The translations under genes and the position numbers were made by a program. A model generated the notes under the pieces. It searched no databases and was not told the origin of the DNA. It saw only the letters and a program-made list of their open reading frames with translations. From Roseovarius sp. EL26 (GTDB taxonomy: Bacteria > Pseudomonadota > Alphaproteobacteria > Rhodobacterales > Rhodobacteraceae): a stretch of 64,000 nucleotides of DNA. Location: NCBI RefSeq assembly GCF_900327775.1, contig NZ_OUMZ01000006.1:124001-188000 (forward strand), written 5' to 3'. Positions 17,196-26,518 of the stretch are shown piece after piece (positions within the stretch are counted from its first letter, which is position 1; every line of letters starts with the position of its first letter).

Positions 17196-19244
17196 ATGAG
17201 CACCGATCCCCTCGTCGTTTTTACCCCCTCTGGTAAACGTGGTAATTTTCCTGTTGGAACACCGGTTCTGACAGCCGCCCGGCAATTGGGCGTGGACCTT
17301 GATTCGGTCTGTGGTGGGCGCGGGATCTGCTCCAAATGTCAGATCACCCCTAGCTATGGGGAGTTTCCAAAACATGGTGTGACGGTTGCCGATGATGCCT
17401 TGTCTGAATGGAATTCGGTTGAGCAGCGTTATGATGACAAACGCGGGCTTAAAACCGGGCGTCGCTTGGGCTGTCAGGCCACCGTTCAGGGCGATATTGT
17501 CATCGATGTGCCGCCAGAAAGCCAGGTGCACAAACAAGTTGTCCGCAAGGCGGCATCGGCCCGGGTAATCCAGATGGATCCAGCCACACGTCTATATTTC
17601 GTTGAGGTGGACGAGCCCGACATGCACGAACCCACTGGCGATTTGGAGAGGTTGGAACGCGCCTTGCGCGATCAATGGGAAATTGACGGCATCACCGCTG
17701 ATGTCACTCTTTTAACCAAGCTTCAGCCAGTTCTGCGCAAGGGCAAGTTTCAGGTCACTGTTGCGTTGAACAAAGCTCATAATGATACGGTTGCGCGGGT
17801 CATTGATATCTGGCCGGGCCTGCACGAGGCTGGCCTGTATGGCTTGGCAATCGATTTGGGCTCAACCACCGTTGCTGCCCACCTGACGGATCTGGAAACC
17901 GGGGAGGTCAAGGCTTCATCAGGTATCATGAACCCGCAGATCCGCTTTGGTGAGGATTTGATGAGCCGGGTCAGCTATTCAATGATGAACCCCGGTGGCG
18001 ATAAAGAAATGACCGCCGCTGTGCGCGATGCGATCAACACGCTGGCGGATGAGATTGCCAAAGAAGCTGAGATTGATGCGGCTTTGATCGTCGAAGTGGT
18101 ATTTGTCTGTAACCCGGTGATGCACCATTTGCTGTTGGGCATTGATCCCGTGGAACTGGGCCAGGCACCATTTGCGCTGGCCACTTCCGAGAGCCTGTCG
18201 CTCGAAGCCCGTGATCTTGATCTGACAGCCATCAATCGCCGCGCACGGACTTACATACTGCCCTGTATTGCTGGGCACGTTGGTGCAGACTGTGCCGCCG
18301 TGGCTTTGTCGGAAGAGCCGGGTAAATCTGAAGATCTGGCTTTGATCGTGGACGTGGGTACCAACGCTGAGATTCTGCTGGGCGACAAAGAGCGCGTGTT
18401 GGCCTGTTCATCGCCCACAGGTCCGGCGTTTGAAGGCGCGCAGATCAGTTCGGGCCAGCGTGCAGCCCCTGGCGCGATTGAGGCGATCCGCATTGACCCT
18501 GAAACTAAAGAGCCGCGTTTCCGTGTGATCGGCTGTGAGCTGTGGTCAGATGAAGATGGTTTTGATGCGGCAACAGCCACCACCGGTATCACAGGTATCT
18601 GTGGCTCTGGGATTATTGAGGCGGTGGCAGAGCTGCGCATTGCCGGGCTGATGGATGAAAGTGGTCTGATCGGGTCCGAGGCGCAAACTGGTACCAGCCG
18701 CTGCGTTCCCGAAGGGCGTACCAATTCCTATATGGTGCATGACTCCAGTGCTGAAGACGGCCCGCGTATTACTGTGACGCAGAATGATATCCGCGCCATT
18801 CAGCTTGCAAAATCAGCGCTTTACGCTGGCGCACGTCTGTTGATGGATCAACGCGGTGTCGACAAGGTAGACCGTGTTGTTCTGGCCGGGGCCTTTGGCG
18901 CGCACATCAGTTCCCTGCACGCGATGGTGTTGGGTATGATCCCTGATGTTCCGCTGGATAAGGTCATGAGCGCAGGCAACGCCGCCGGAACCGGTGCGCG
19001 GATTGCGCTTTGTAATATCGCGGCCCGAACCGAGATTGAACGTGTTGTGCGCGAAATTACCAAGGTCGAAACGGCGATTGAGCCAAAGTTCCAGGATCAT
19101 TTCGTTGCAGCCAACGCCATCCCCCACAAAACCGACCCGTTCCCGGAACTTGCGAAAATTACCAATCTGCCGAACCCGTCGTTTAACACGAAAGGGGATT
19201 CCAGTAGTGAAGATGGTGGCCGTCGTCGCCGTCGCCGGAGTTGA
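17196..19244 (+). CDS. ASKHA/2Fe-2S ferredoxin-domain protein (RACo-like corrinoid activator family)
   Basis: Start at ATG 17196 (MSTDPLVVFTPSGKRG, 682 residues) behind TAAGGG; an in-frame codon at 17154 adds 14 unconserved residues. The N terminus is a plant-type 2Fe-2S ferredoxin with Cys spacing CGGRGICSKC near residues 40-49 and a distal Cys in GCQATV. The rest is an ASKHA ATPase of the DUF4445/RACo type: AIDLGSTTVAAHL, IVDVGTNAEILLG and VLAGAFGAH. Such proteins reductively reactivate corrinoid proteins of methyltransferase systems. No methyltransferase or corrinoid protein is next to it. The C terminus ends in an Arg-rich tail (GGRRRRRRS). Confidence 0.85.
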   Translation: MSTDPLVVFTPSGKRGNFPVGTPVLTAARQLGVDLDSVCGGRGICSKCQITPSYGEFPKHGVTVADDALSEWNSVEQRYDDKRGLKTGRRLGCQATVQGDIVIDVPPESQVHKQVVRKAASARVIQMDPATRLYFVEVDEPDMHEPTGDLERLERALRDQWEIDGITADVTLLTKLQPVLRKGKFQVTVALNKAHNDTVARVIDIWPGLHEAGLYGLAIDLGSTTVAAHLTDLETGEVKASSGIMNPQIRFGEDLMSRVSYSMMNPGGDKEMTAAVRDAINTLADEIAKEAEIDAALIVEVVFVCNPVMHHLLLGIDPVELGQAPFALATSESLSLEARDLDLTAINRRARTYILPCIAGHVGADCAAVALSEEPGKSEDLALIVDVGTNAEILLGDKERVLACSSPTGPAFEGAQISSGQRAAPGAIEAIRIDPETKEPRFRVIGCELWSDEDGFDAATATTGITGICGSGIIEAVAELRIAGLMDESGLIGSEAQTGTSRCVPEGRTNSYMVHDSSAEDGPRITVTQNDIRAIQLAKSALYAGARLLMDQRGVDKVDRVVLAGAFGAHISSLHAMVLGMIPDVPLDKVMSAGNAAGTGARIALCNIAARTEIERVVREITKVETAIEPKFQDHFVAANAIPHKTDPFPELAKITNLPNPSFNTKGDSSSEDGGRRRRRRS

Positions 19245-19268
19245 CCAACCGCTCATTAATAATAAAGG

Positions 19269-19300
19269 CCCCGCATGACATCATGCGGGGTCTAATTTTT
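19269..19300 (+). terminator. Rho-independent terminator between convergent genes
   Basis: CCCCGCATG (19269-19277), loop ACAT, CATGCGGGG (19282-19290), then TCTAATTTTT. The minus-strand tail (CCTTTATTATT) is also T-rich, so the hairpin may serve the convergent malic enzyme gene as well. Confidence 0.9.
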
Positions 19301-19314
19301 CTAAATTACTCTGA

Positions 19315-21570
19315 TTAGCCGATTTTACATGCCGCAAGAACAGCCATGTTTAGAATATCGTTTGCGGTTGCGCTGGTTGAACACAGCTGAATTGGTTTAT
19401 CGATACCTGACAAAATTGGACCGATCACAGTCGCACCGGCCATTTCTTGCATCAGCTTGACCGAGATTGAAGCTGAGTGGCGCGCAGGTACCACCAGCAC
19501 GTTTGCCGGGCCAGTCAGTCGCTGGAATGGGTAGCTTTCCTGCGCCGTAACATTCAACGCCACATCGACAGTCATTTCGCCTTCAAACTCAAAATCAACG
19601 CCGCGTGTTTCCAACACTTGCGGTGCCCGGTGCATTTTTTCAGCTCGTTCCGAGCGTGGATAACCAAAAGTCGAGAACGAAACAAATGCCACACGTGGCT
19701 CTAGCCCCAGATGGCGTGCCACTTCGGCACCGCGCTGGGCGATGTTGGCCAGATCTTCCTCGTCTGGCCATTCATGAACCAATGTGTCGGCGATCAAAAC
19801 GATGCGGCCTTTGTGTAGTAGCGCGGTCACGCCCACGGTGCCGCTGGCGGCATCGGCGTCAAACACGTGGTTGATCAACTCCATCACGTGGGCCGACTTA
19901 CGTGTCGCTCCGGTGACCAACCCATCGCCATGGCCGTGGGCCAACATCAGAGCTGCAAACACGTGCCGGTCACGGGCGGCTAAACGGTGCACATCGTGCC
20001 GGTCAAACCCCTTACGGCGCAGGCGTTTGTACAAGAACGCCTTGTATTCGCTCAGCCGGTCGGCTTTGGCTGCATTCATGATTTCCAGCTCACGCGCAGC
20101 ATCGCCAAGACCCGCTGCCTCAAGCTTTTCTTTCACATCTTCATCACGTCCGATGACGATAGCCTTGCCCAGACCAGAGCGTTGATACTGCACGGCAGCA
20201 CGCAAGACGCGGGGGTCATCGCCCTCGGCAAAGATCATCCGCGCCTGTGAATTGCGCGCGCGGGCATTGATCGACCGCAGGATCGATGCAGTTGGATCCA
20301 TTCGTGATTTCAAAGTCTGCTCGTAGGCATCCATATCCACAATTGGGCGACGTGCGGCACCGGTATCCATGCAGGCTTTGGCGACCGCTGGTGGAATGGT
20401 GTGGATCAAACGTGGATCAAACGGCGTTGGGATGATGTAATCACGCCCAAACGACAATTTTCGACCATAGGCAATATCCACCTCATCAGGGACATCTTCA
20501 CGGGCCAGATCAGCCAGCGCACGGGCGCAGGCGATTTTCATTTCATCGTTAATAGCGCGGGCATGTACATCCAGCGCCCCGCGGAACAGGTACGGAAAGC
20601 CCAGAACGTTGTTGACCTGATTAGGATAGTCCGAGCGACCCGTCGCTATAATCGCATCTGGGCGAACCTCGTGGGCCTCTTCTGGCGTGATTTCCGGATC
20701 AGGGTTCGCCATGGCAAAGATCACCGGGCTATCAGCCATTGCGCTGACCATGTCTTGTGTCACGGCACCTTTGACCGACACACCAAGGAAAACATCCGCG
20801 CCTTGCATCGCTTCTTCCAATGTGCGCAGCTCGGTTGAAATCGCATGCGCTGATTTCCACTGGTTCATGCCCTCGGTGCGACCTTGGTAAATCACACCCT
20901 TGGTATCGCAGACGATGCAATTGTCATGCTTCGCGCCCATTGATTTGAGCAATTCAATACAAGCAATGCCTGCAGCCCCTGCGCCATTGAGGACAATTTT
21001 GACGTCTTCGATCTTTTTTCCCGAAATATGCAGGGCATTCAAAAGCCCGGCGGCACAGATCACGGCCGTGCCGTGTTGGTCATCGTGGAATACCGGGATA
21101 TCCATGATTTCCTTAAGTCGTTGTTCAATGATGAAACACTCTGGTGCTTTGATATCCTCCAGATTGATTCCACCAAATGTGGGCTCCATCAATTTGACCG
21201 CATCGATAAACTTGTCTGGGTTTTCGGTATCCAGTTCAATATCGATGGAGTTCACGTCTGCAAAGCGTTTGAACAGAACGGCTTTGCCTTCCATCACCGG
21301 CTTTGATCCCAAGGCGCCCAGATTGCCCAATCCCAAAACGGCCGTCCCGTTTGAGATCACTGCCACAAGATTTCCCTTGTTGGTGTAGTCATAGGCGGTT
21401 TCCGGGTTGGCCGCGATTTCCTCACACGGCACTGCAACACCTGGCGAATATGCCAATGATAGGTCGCGCTGGGTGGTCATTGGGACCGTGGCGGCAATCT
21501 CAAACTTGCCCGGTGTGGGCTCGATGTGGAACGCAAGGGCTTCTTCGCGGGTAAACTTGGGCTTTGACAT
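19315..21570 (-). CDS. maeB: NADP-dependent malic enzyme with C-terminal phosphotransacetylase-like domain
   Basis: Start at ATG 21570 (MSKPKFTREEALAFH) gives 751 residues; an upstream in-frame start adds 31 residues unlike the family. The N-terminal malic enzyme domain (about 1-400) has the catalytic region YSPGVAVPC, the malate/metal site FHDDQHGTA and the NADP-binding VLNGAGAAGIA. The C-terminal half (about 420-751) is a phosphate acetyl/butyryl-transferase-like regulatory domain. The enzyme decarboxylates malate to pyruvate. It is divergent from mutS across 134 bp. Confidence 0.94.
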   Translation of the reverse strand: MSKPKFTREEALAFHIEPTPGKFEIAATVPMTTQRDLSLAYSPGVAVPCEEIAANPETAYDYTNKGNLVAVISNGTAVLGLGNLGALGSKPVMEGKAVLFKRFADVNSIDIELDTENPDKFIDAVKLMEPTFGGINLEDIKAPECFIIEQRLKEIMDIPVFHDDQHGTAVICAAGLLNALHISGKKIEDVKIVLNGAGAAGIACIELLKSMGAKHDNCIVCDTKGVIYQGRTEGMNQWKSAHAISTELRTLEEAMQGADVFLGVSVKGAVTQDMVSAMADSPVIFAMANPDPEITPEEAHEVRPDAIIATGRSDYPNQVNNVLGFPYLFRGALDVHARAINDEMKIACARALADLAREDVPDEVDIAYGRKLSFGRDYIIPTPFDPRLIHTIPPAVAKACMDTGAARRPIVDMDAYEQTLKSRMDPTASILRSINARARNSQARMIFAEGDDPRVLRAAVQYQRSGLGKAIVIGRDEDVKEKLEAAGLGDAARELEIMNAAKADRLSEYKAFLYKRLRRKGFDRHDVHRLAARDRHVFAALMLAHGHGDGLVTGATRKSAHVMELINHVFDADAASGTVGVTALLHKGRIVLIADTLVHEWPDEEDLANIAQRGAEVARHLGLEPRVAFVSFSTFGYPRSERAEKMHRAPQVLETRGVDFEFEGEMTVDVALNVTAQESYPFQRLTGPANVLVVPARHSASISVKLMQEMAGATVIGPILSGIDKPIQLCSTSATANDILNMAVLAACKIG

Positions 21571-21704
21571 GGACCTGTCCAGATTTGGATGTGTTATCTC
21601 TCCATAGACGTGCTTGACGAAAGGCTCAACCAAATGCCGGATTTGGCTTTCGTCTGGTCGCATCGGTTTGTAAGCTCTGCGCAGGCCAAATCAGGGGGCA
21701 AATT

Positions 21705-24353
21705 GTGACAACCGGTAAATCAGCCGTAACGCCAATGATGGCGCAGTATCTGGAAATCAAAGGTCGCTATCCCAATGCCATGCTGTTTTACCGCATGGGC
21801 GATTTTTACGAGCTGTTTTTCCATGACGCCGAAGAGGCTGCAGTTGCCCTCGATATCGCCCTGACGAAACGCGGCAAACACGAAGGTGATGATATCCCGA
21901 TGTGCGGCGTACCGGTTCACGCAGCAGAGGGCTATTTGCTGACGCTTATCCGCAAGGGCTTCCGCGTTGCTGTGTGTGAGCAGCTTGAAAGTCCGGCCGA
22001 GGCCAAGAAACGTGGCGCAAAATCAGTAGTTAAACGCGATGTTGTTCGTTTGGTTACCCCGGGCACGTTGACAGAGGAAAGCTTGCTTGAGGCGCGTCGT
22101 CACAATTATCTGGCAAGCTTTTCTAATGTACGCGGAGAATCCGCACTGGCCTGGGTCGATATTTCAACCGGCGCATTTCATGTCAGCTTGATCCCCGAGG
22201 TGCGTTTGGGGCCAGAATTGGCACGCCTTATGCCAAGCGAATTGATTGTTGCCGAAGGTGAGGATCGGGCGCTGGGGGAAATGACGGATGAGTTCGGCAT
22301 TGCCCTATCCCCGCTTGGTCGCGCGGCTTTTGATAGCACAGGCGGCCAAAAGCGCCTGTGTGATTTGTTTTCAGTTGGCACGTTAGAAGCTTACGGAAAT
22401 TTCACCCGCGCCGAAGTTGCGGCAATGGGGGCTGTTGTCGAATATCTCGAAATCACGCAAAAGGGCAAACTGCCTCTTCTGCACCCGCCACAACGCGAGG
22501 CACAGGCGCGCGTGCTTCAAATCGATGCGGCCACCCGGCGAAATCTTGAGCTGACCCATGCCTTGTCTGGTGGGCGTGCTGGGTCGTTGATAGGGGCTAT
22601 CGACCGCACAGTGACGGCCGCAGGTGGGCGTTTGCTGGAGCGTCGTATTTCCAGTCCATCACGACAAATTGAGGTGATTCAGTCTCGATTAGAGGCGGTT
22701 TCATTTGGTTTCGAAAATAGCGGTTTTAGCAATCAAATTCGCAGTATGCTACGCAGAGTGCCGGATCTTGACCGCGCGCTTTCACGTCTGTCGATTGATC
22801 GCGGCGGCCCACGTGATTTGACATCAGTGCGCAATGCATTGGCGCAGGCTGGTGATCTGGCTGATTTTACACATGATCATGATATGTCGGATTTGCTCAA
22901 GACTGCGGCGCAGGGTTTATTGGGTCATGAGGATCTTGTTTACCTTCTGGATGAGGCATTGGTCGATGAACCTCCATTGCTGGTGCGTGACGGCGGATTT
23001 ATTGCGCCGGGCTATCATGAGGAATTGGATGAAGCCCGTAAGCTGCGCGATGAAGGCCGGGCCGTAATTGCGGCCATGCAGCAAGAATACGCGGGACTGA
23101 CGGGTATCCAGTCGCTCAAGGTCAAGCACAACAATGTATTGGGTTACTTTGTTGAGGTGACTGCGACGCATGCTGAGAAGATGTTATCGGAGCCTTTGAG
23201 TGAGACTTTCAAACATCGCCAGACCACCGCAAATCAGGTGCGTTTTACCACCTTGCCTTTATCCGAAATGGAAACCCGCATTCTGAATGCAGGTGGTCAA
23301 GCATTGGAGATTGAAAAACGTCTCTATTCCAGCTTAAAAGATGCAATACTGGAAAGTGCGGCAGAGATTTCACAAACCGCACGGGCTTTGGCTGAATTCG
23401 ACCTGTCTATAGCCCTGGGAGAGCTGGCGCGTAACGAAAGCTGGTGTTGCCCTAAGGTTGATCAAAGCCGTGTGCTTCACATTGAAGGCGGTCGTCATCC
23501 CGTGGTGGAGCAAGCGCTCAAGGCACAAAGTGGTGAGCCGTTTATTGCTAATGATAGCCACCTTGGTGAAGACAGTGACATTTGGCTTCTGACCGGTCCG
23601 AACATGGCCGGTAAATCCACGTTTCTTCGACAAAACGCATTGATTGCGCTGCTTGCACAGATAGGTAGTTTCGTTCCCGCTAAGTCCGCACATATAGGGA
23701 TAGTCAGTCAGCTGTTTAGCCGTGTTGGGGCTTCGGATGATCTGGCGCGTGGTCGGTCTACATTTATGGTGGAAATGGTCGAGACCGCCGCCATTCTGAG
23801 CCAGGCAGATGATCATGCATTGGTAATTTTGGATGAAATCGGTCGGGGAACCGCCACTTACGATGGCCTCTCCATCGCTTGGGCCACGCTGGAGCATCTG
23901 CATGAATCCAATAAGTGCCGCGCGCTTTTTGCCACGCACTATCACGAGCTGACCAAGCTTAGTGAAAAATTGGATCGTGTCGACAATGCGACTGTAACGG
24001 TTAAAGAACACAACGGTGACGTGATTTTCCTGCACGAAGTACGGCGCGGCGCGGCGGATCGATCTTACGGTGTACAGGTGGCCAAACTGGCTGGATTGCC
24101 TGCATCGGTGGTGGAGCGCGCGCGCGTTGTTCTGGATGCATTGGAAAAAGGCGAGCGCGAAGGTGGCAATAAACGTGACACGTTGATCGATGATCTACCG
24201 CTCTTTTCAGCGGTCCCGCCGCCGCCCCCCAAAATACACGCTGCCGATAGCCGGGTAGAGATCCGTTTGGCAGATATATTGCCTGACGATCTGACGCCAA
24301 AACAGGCGCTTGAGTTGATTTATGAATTGAAAGGTATCGCCGATGATGATTGA
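21705..24353 (+). CDS. mutS: DNA mismatch repair protein MutS
   Basis: An 882-residue MutS that recognises mispairs and starts repair. The mismatch-reading motif FYRMGDFYELF (Phe-x-Glu) lies near residue 28. The clamp and lever domains follow. The ATPase domain has GPNMAGKST near residue 637 and DEIGRGTATYDG near residue 713, and FATHYHELTKL follows. The start is GTG at 21705 behind AGGGGG. The end overlaps the following hydrolase gene by 11 nt, so the two are probably cotranscribed. Confidence 0.96.
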   Translation: MTTGKSAVTPMMAQYLEIKGRYPNAMLFYRMGDFYELFFHDAEEAAVALDIALTKRGKHEGDDIPMCGVPVHAAEGYLLTLIRKGFRVAVCEQLESPAEAKKRGAKSVVKRDVVRLVTPGTLTEESLLEARRHNYLASFSNVRGESALAWVDISTGAFHVSLIPEVRLGPELARLMPSELIVAEGEDRALGEMTDEFGIALSPLGRAAFDSTGGQKRLCDLFSVGTLEAYGNFTRAEVAAMGAVVEYLEITQKGKLPLLHPPQREAQARVLQIDAATRRNLELTHALSGGRAGSLIGAIDRTVTAAGGRLLERRISSPSRQIEVIQSRLEAVSFGFENSGFSNQIRSMLRRVPDLDRALSRLSIDRGGPRDLTSVRNALAQAGDLADFTHDHDMSDLLKTAAQGLLGHEDLVYLLDEALVDEPPLLVRDGGFIAPGYHEELDEARKLRDEGRAVIAAMQQEYAGLTGIQSLKVKHNNVLGYFVEVTATHAEKMLSEPLSETFKHRQTTANQVRFTTLPLSEMETRILNAGGQALEIEKRLYSSLKDAILESAAEISQTARALAEFDLSIALGELARNESWCCPKVDQSRVLHIEGGRHPVVEQALKAQSGEPFIANDSHLGEDSDIWLLTGPNMAGKSTFLRQNALIALLAQIGSFVPAKSAHIGIVSQLFSRVGASDDLARGRSTFMVEMVETAAILSQADDHALVILDEIGRGTATYDGLSIAWATLEHLHESNKCRALFATHYHELTKLSEKLDRVDNATVTVKEHNGDVIFLHEVRRGAADRSYGVQVAKLAGLPASVVERARVVLDALEKGEREGGNKRDTLIDDLPLFSAVPPPPPKIHAADSRVEIRLADILPDDLTPKQALELIYELKGIADDD

Positions 24354-26307
24354 TCCCGACTATGGCATTACATTGTCTGATGGCACAAGGTTATCTGCAA
24401 AGCTTTGGTTCCCTGAAGAGGCAAAAATAGACACTGTTCCAGCCATTATTGAATATTTACCTTATCGAAAGTCCGACGGTACTGCCGCGCGAGATGACAC
24501 GATGCATCCGTGGTTTGCTAGCAATGGTTACGCCTGTTTGCGCGTGGATCGTCGCGGGACTGGGGATAGCGAGGGGCTGTATGATGATGAGTATTCTGAA
24601 CAAGAGCTAAGCGACGGTGTTGAGGTGATCAATTGGATCGCTGATCAAAGCTGGTGCAACGGAAGTGTTGGAATACAGGGTATTTCGTGGGGTGGCTTTA
24701 ATGGTGTGCAGTTGGCTGCACGTGCGCCCGAGGCCCTAAAGGCTGTGATTAGCATTGGCACCACCGTGGACCGTTACAATGATGATATCCACTACAAGGG
24801 CGGTATTCAGGTTGGCGAGAACATCGGTTGGGCGGCAACCTCAATGTCGTGGCTGTCTGTGCCGCCTGATCCGGCGCTGCTTGGTCACCACAAAGCACGG
24901 CATATGTGGTTGGAACAGTTGGAAAATACGCCATTCCTGGCAAGTCGTTGGATGCGACATTCGGACAGGGATGATTATTGGAAACACGGCTCCATCTGCG
25001 AAACATATGATAGCCTGCAAGCGGCTGTTCTGGTTATTGGTGGGCAGCACGATGGATACCGTAATGCGATGCTGGCGATGGTCGAAAACCTGAAATGTCC
25101 AGTGCAGGGCATCATGGGACCATGGAGTCATAAGTATCCGCATATTAGTACGATTGAACCATCGATCGATTATCACAATCTTGCTCTACGTTGGTGGGAT
25201 AAGTGGTTGAAGAACATTGATAATGGGGCGGAGAATGATCCGTCTTATCGTGCATATATTTTGGATAGCGTGGCGCCGGACCCGTCACTTGATGAACGGC
25301 CCGGAGACTGGATTGCGGTCAAAGATTGGAGCACGACAGACAAAGAAAACACGGTTCTACCGCTTGGTGATAACACCCTTGGGAATAGAGAAGCTTTTGA
25401 TATTAAGGTGAAAGCTGACATGGCTTGTGGGAAGGCTAGTGGTGAATTCTTCCCTTTTGGGTTTGGCCCGGGAGAGTTGCCGGATGATCAGCGATGTGAT
25501 GATAATTTGTCGGCTTGTTTTGATAGTGTACCCTTGCAAGGCGATCAAATTATCCTTGGTTCTCCAGAGGTTAGTATCAAACTCTCGTCTAATAAGGCGC
25601 GTGGTCAGGTAATCGCACGGCTGTGCGATGTACGCCCCGATGGCAGCAGCATGTTGATTTCACTGGGTATGTTGGATCTGCGTAATCTTGAAGGTTTTGA
25701 GGTGAAACAGACTCTTAATCATGATCAAAAGATTGAGGTTAACGTATCGCTGGATCAAACGGCTTACCGCATTCCCGAAGGGCACAAATTGCGTTTGGCG
25801 ATTAGTGGAAGCTATTGGCCTTTTGTTTGGCCCGAAGGGGAAAACTTCACCCTGACACTGACTGAGGGCACGTTGACATTGCCGAGTGTGAACCCGGATT
25901 TGTGTACAACTTGTACCTTTTCACCCCCAATTGCGTACCAAACCCGACCTTATAAAAAGCTGCGCCAAGGAACGGAAGCAAAGCAGTGGCATGAGGATAC
26001 TGAAACAGGAAGAATTACGCTGGAAATTTCCGGGGATCACGGACGCCAGAAAGATGAGGTTTCGGGCCTTGTCACCGAAAGCGCAATGACCGAGCGTTGG
26101 AGCATCCGACGTGGTGATCCGGCGAGTGCAGAAGTTGAGATGGCCTGGACCCGGTCCATGAAGCGTGACGATTGGGAGGCAAGCACAAAGGTGGTCGCCA
26201 GAATGCGCGGGCTGAAAGATACCTTTGAGATTGAGCAAAGTTTAACGGCCTGGGAAAATGACACGCAGGTGTTTGATAAGTCTTGGGCGGATTCGATAGA
26301 ACGCTAA
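24343..26307 (+). CDS. CocE/NonD-family alpha/beta hydrolase (X-Pro dipeptidyl-peptidase S15-like)
   Basis: A 654-residue hydrolase with the S15/CocE layout. The alpha/beta fold shows VDRRGTGDSEG near residue 68 and the nucleophile elbow GISWGG with Ser near residue 110. GGQHDGYR holds the candidate catalytic Asp, and GPWSHKYPH the candidate His. A C-terminal jelly-roll domain (about 380-560) follows, with an additional 100-residue tail. Such enzymes hydrolyse esters or peptides after proline, but the substrate here is unknown. There is no signal peptide, so it is probably cytoplasmic. It overlaps the mutS 3' end by 11 nt; the ATG at 24346 is an alternative start. Confidence 0.85.
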   Translation: MMIDPDYGITLSDGTRLSAKLWFPEEAKIDTVPAIIEYLPYRKSDGTAARDDTMHPWFASNGYACLRVDRRGTGDSEGLYDDEYSEQELSDGVEVINWIADQSWCNGSVGIQGISWGGFNGVQLAARAPEALKAVISIGTTVDRYNDDIHYKGGIQVGENIGWAATSMSWLSVPPDPALLGHHKARHMWLEQLENTPFLASRWMRHSDRDDYWKHGSICETYDSLQAAVLVIGGQHDGYRNAMLAMVENLKCPVQGIMGPWSHKYPHISTIEPSIDYHNLALRWWDKWLKNIDNGAENDPSYRAYILDSVAPDPSLDERPGDWIAVKDWSTTDKENTVLPLGDNTLGNREAFDIKVKADMACGKASGEFFPFGFGPGELPDDQRCDDNLSACFDSVPLQGDQIILGSPEVSIKLSSNKARGQVIARLCDVRPDGSSMLISLGMLDLRNLEGFEVKQTLNHDQKIEVNVSLDQTAYRIPEGHKLRLAISGSYWPFVWPEGENFTLTLTEGTLTLPSVNPDLCTTCTFSPPIAYQTRPYKKLRQGTEAKQWHEDTETGRITLEISGDHGRQKDEVSGLVTESAMTERWSIRRGDPASAEVEMAWTRSMKRDDWEASTKVVARMRGLKDTFEIEQSLTAWENDTQVFDKSWADSIER

Positions 26308-26518
26308 TTTTGCAGCCCCCAAGCCGTTAGTTTGTTGGCATCGGAAAGAGAGAAGCCGAAACAATATCTAAACAAGGCGACGCCAAAATTTTACCCAATT
26401 TAATCAGCTATTAAGGGCGCGTTAATGATTGTTTGGCGCGTTGGCTTTCTGCTGTCCGCTAACTAAGTGTACCTGTTTGTAAAAAATTTAGACGGATTAC
26501 TTGAAAGAAAACCAGACA

